From: Desulfobacter postgatei 2ac9
Lineage (GTDB): Bacteria > Desulfobacterota > Desulfobacteria > Desulfobacterales > Desulfobacteraceae
Reading direction: 5' to 3'
NCBI RefSeq assembly: GCF_000233695.2
Contig: NZ_CM001488.1
Location: 3,439,453-3,503,452 of the forward strand
DNA length: 64,000 nt
Numbering within the stretch: position 1 is the stretch's first letter; every line of letters starts with the position of its first letter. Made by a program: the position numbers and the translations under genes. This document shows positions 63,742 to 64,000 of the stretch, in pieces. The notes under the pieces were generated by a model that was given only the letters and a program-made list of their open reading frames with translations, ran no database searches and was not told the DNA's origin.

Positions 63742-64000
63742 ATGAAAGTGTACGTCAGATCACAATCCGGTAAATGGCTGATGCCTACGAATCCTGCAAA
63801 TACCAGGATTCTGCTCAAGAAAGGTAAGGCCAGGGTGATCCAACGGACGCCGTTTGCCATTCAACTGCTTTATGAGACCACAGAGTACGTACAGCCGGTT
63901 ACTGTCGGTATAGATGACGGCGGTATTCATGTCGGTATCGCTGCGGTATCTCAGGGGAAGTCTGTGTTTCAACAAGAAATCACTCTGAGATCCGATATCA
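63742..64000 (+). CDS. iscB: IscB-type RNA-guided nuclease, 5' part (runs off the window)
   Basis: 86 codons are visible. The N-terminal PLMP/RRXRR domain is clear: VYVRSQSGKWLMPTNPANTR, then ILLKKGKARVIQRTPFAIQL and YETTEYVQP. Next comes RuvC-I, VGIDDGGIHVGIAAVSQG, with catalytic Asp58; canonical IscB has GIDPG here. The match to characterised IscB proteins extends through ITLRSDI, near the bridge helix. The HNH domain and RuvC-II/III lie beyond the edge, so activity cannot be judged. IscB is the IS200/IS605-associated ancestor of Cas9 and uses the RNA encoded directly upstream. AAAGG before the ATG lies inside the last RNA hairpin. Confidence 0.92.
   Translation, partial: MKVYVRSQSGKWLMPTNPANTRILLKKGKARVIQRTPFAIQLLYETTEYVQPVTVGIDDGGIHVGIAAVSQGKSVFQQEITLRSDI

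Noticed and set aside
63657-63860. Minus-strand frames over the omega-RNA and iscB start
   Set aside because: They are antisense to a clear IscB N-terminus and structured RNA.

Overview
The window is ordinary bacterial chromosome, moderately AT-rich, most likely from a strictly anaerobic sulfate reducer of the Desulfobacterota (Desulfobacteraceae-like). This is an inference from gene content: a nif cluster whose NifD and NifK are of the long/short 'clostridial' type, prkA-yeaH-spoVR, bioYMN-birA, a DUF4911-miaB pair, a PEP-CTERM protein and several delta-type signalling proteins. No ribosomal RNA is present to settle it.

Region by region. 1-3.7 kb: tail of a glyoxalase II gene, then speD (with two SpeD-like halves), speE, a GNAT acetyltransferase and a DUF2156 protein, closed by a clear terminator. 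3.7-5.5 kb (minus strand): SprA-like metalloprotease, a small flagellar rod-type protein and an NlpC/P60 lipoprotein. 5.8-14.6 kb: housekeeping run hisB, dnaG, rpoD, tRNA-Met, nif3-like, zinc-ribbon protein, rnpB (RNase P RNA), an HPr-domain protein and ispD. 14.8-24.8 kb: an unusual substrate-binding protein without a signal peptide, a minus-strand MerR-like/coiled-coil protein with a repeated DDLS motif, and the prkA-yeaH-spoVR operon extended by a second large PrkA-like ATPase. 24.9-31.3 kb: HD-GYP response regulator, recJ, DUF4911, miaB, map with a SEC-C motif, plsC.

31.3-41.7 kb is the nitrogen-fixation cluster nifH-nifD-nifK-nifE-nifN-nifB-fdx-nifV, preceded by a good sigma-54 (-24/-12) site. 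It carries everything from dinitrogenase reductase to FeMo-cofactor assembly (NifB, NifEN, homocitrate synthase), but lacks the nifI1/nifI2 genes often found between nifH and nifD in anaerobes. A 126-bp imperfect palindrome sits between nifB and the ferredoxin gene. 41.7-50.7 kb: PEP-CTERM protein, thiamine-binding protein, exported ATP-dependent DNA ligase, class II aldolase, a hybrid sensor kinase with a small response regulator, and the biotin uptake/regulation operon birA-bioY-ecfA-ecfT. 51-58 kb: a LOG-family protein, a DsbC-like thiol protein, glycogen phosphorylase and rfbB.

From about 58 kb to the right edge the character changes to accessory DNA: an AAA/PD-(D/E)XK protein, a lone DUF1902 protein, a beta-CASP ribonuclease-like gene, and then a row of toxin-antitoxin loci in which the toxin gene is visibly broken (PIN toxin deleted and frameshifted, HEPN toxin cut to 8 codons, HicA stopped, DUF4258 toxin reduced to its tail) while an antitoxin-type gene remains (hicB has a one-base shift in a G6 run). 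The last 520 bp hold the most interesting item: a structured non-coding RNA (HEARO/omega-RNA type) followed directly by the first 86 codons of an IscB-type RNA-guided nuclease that runs off the window.
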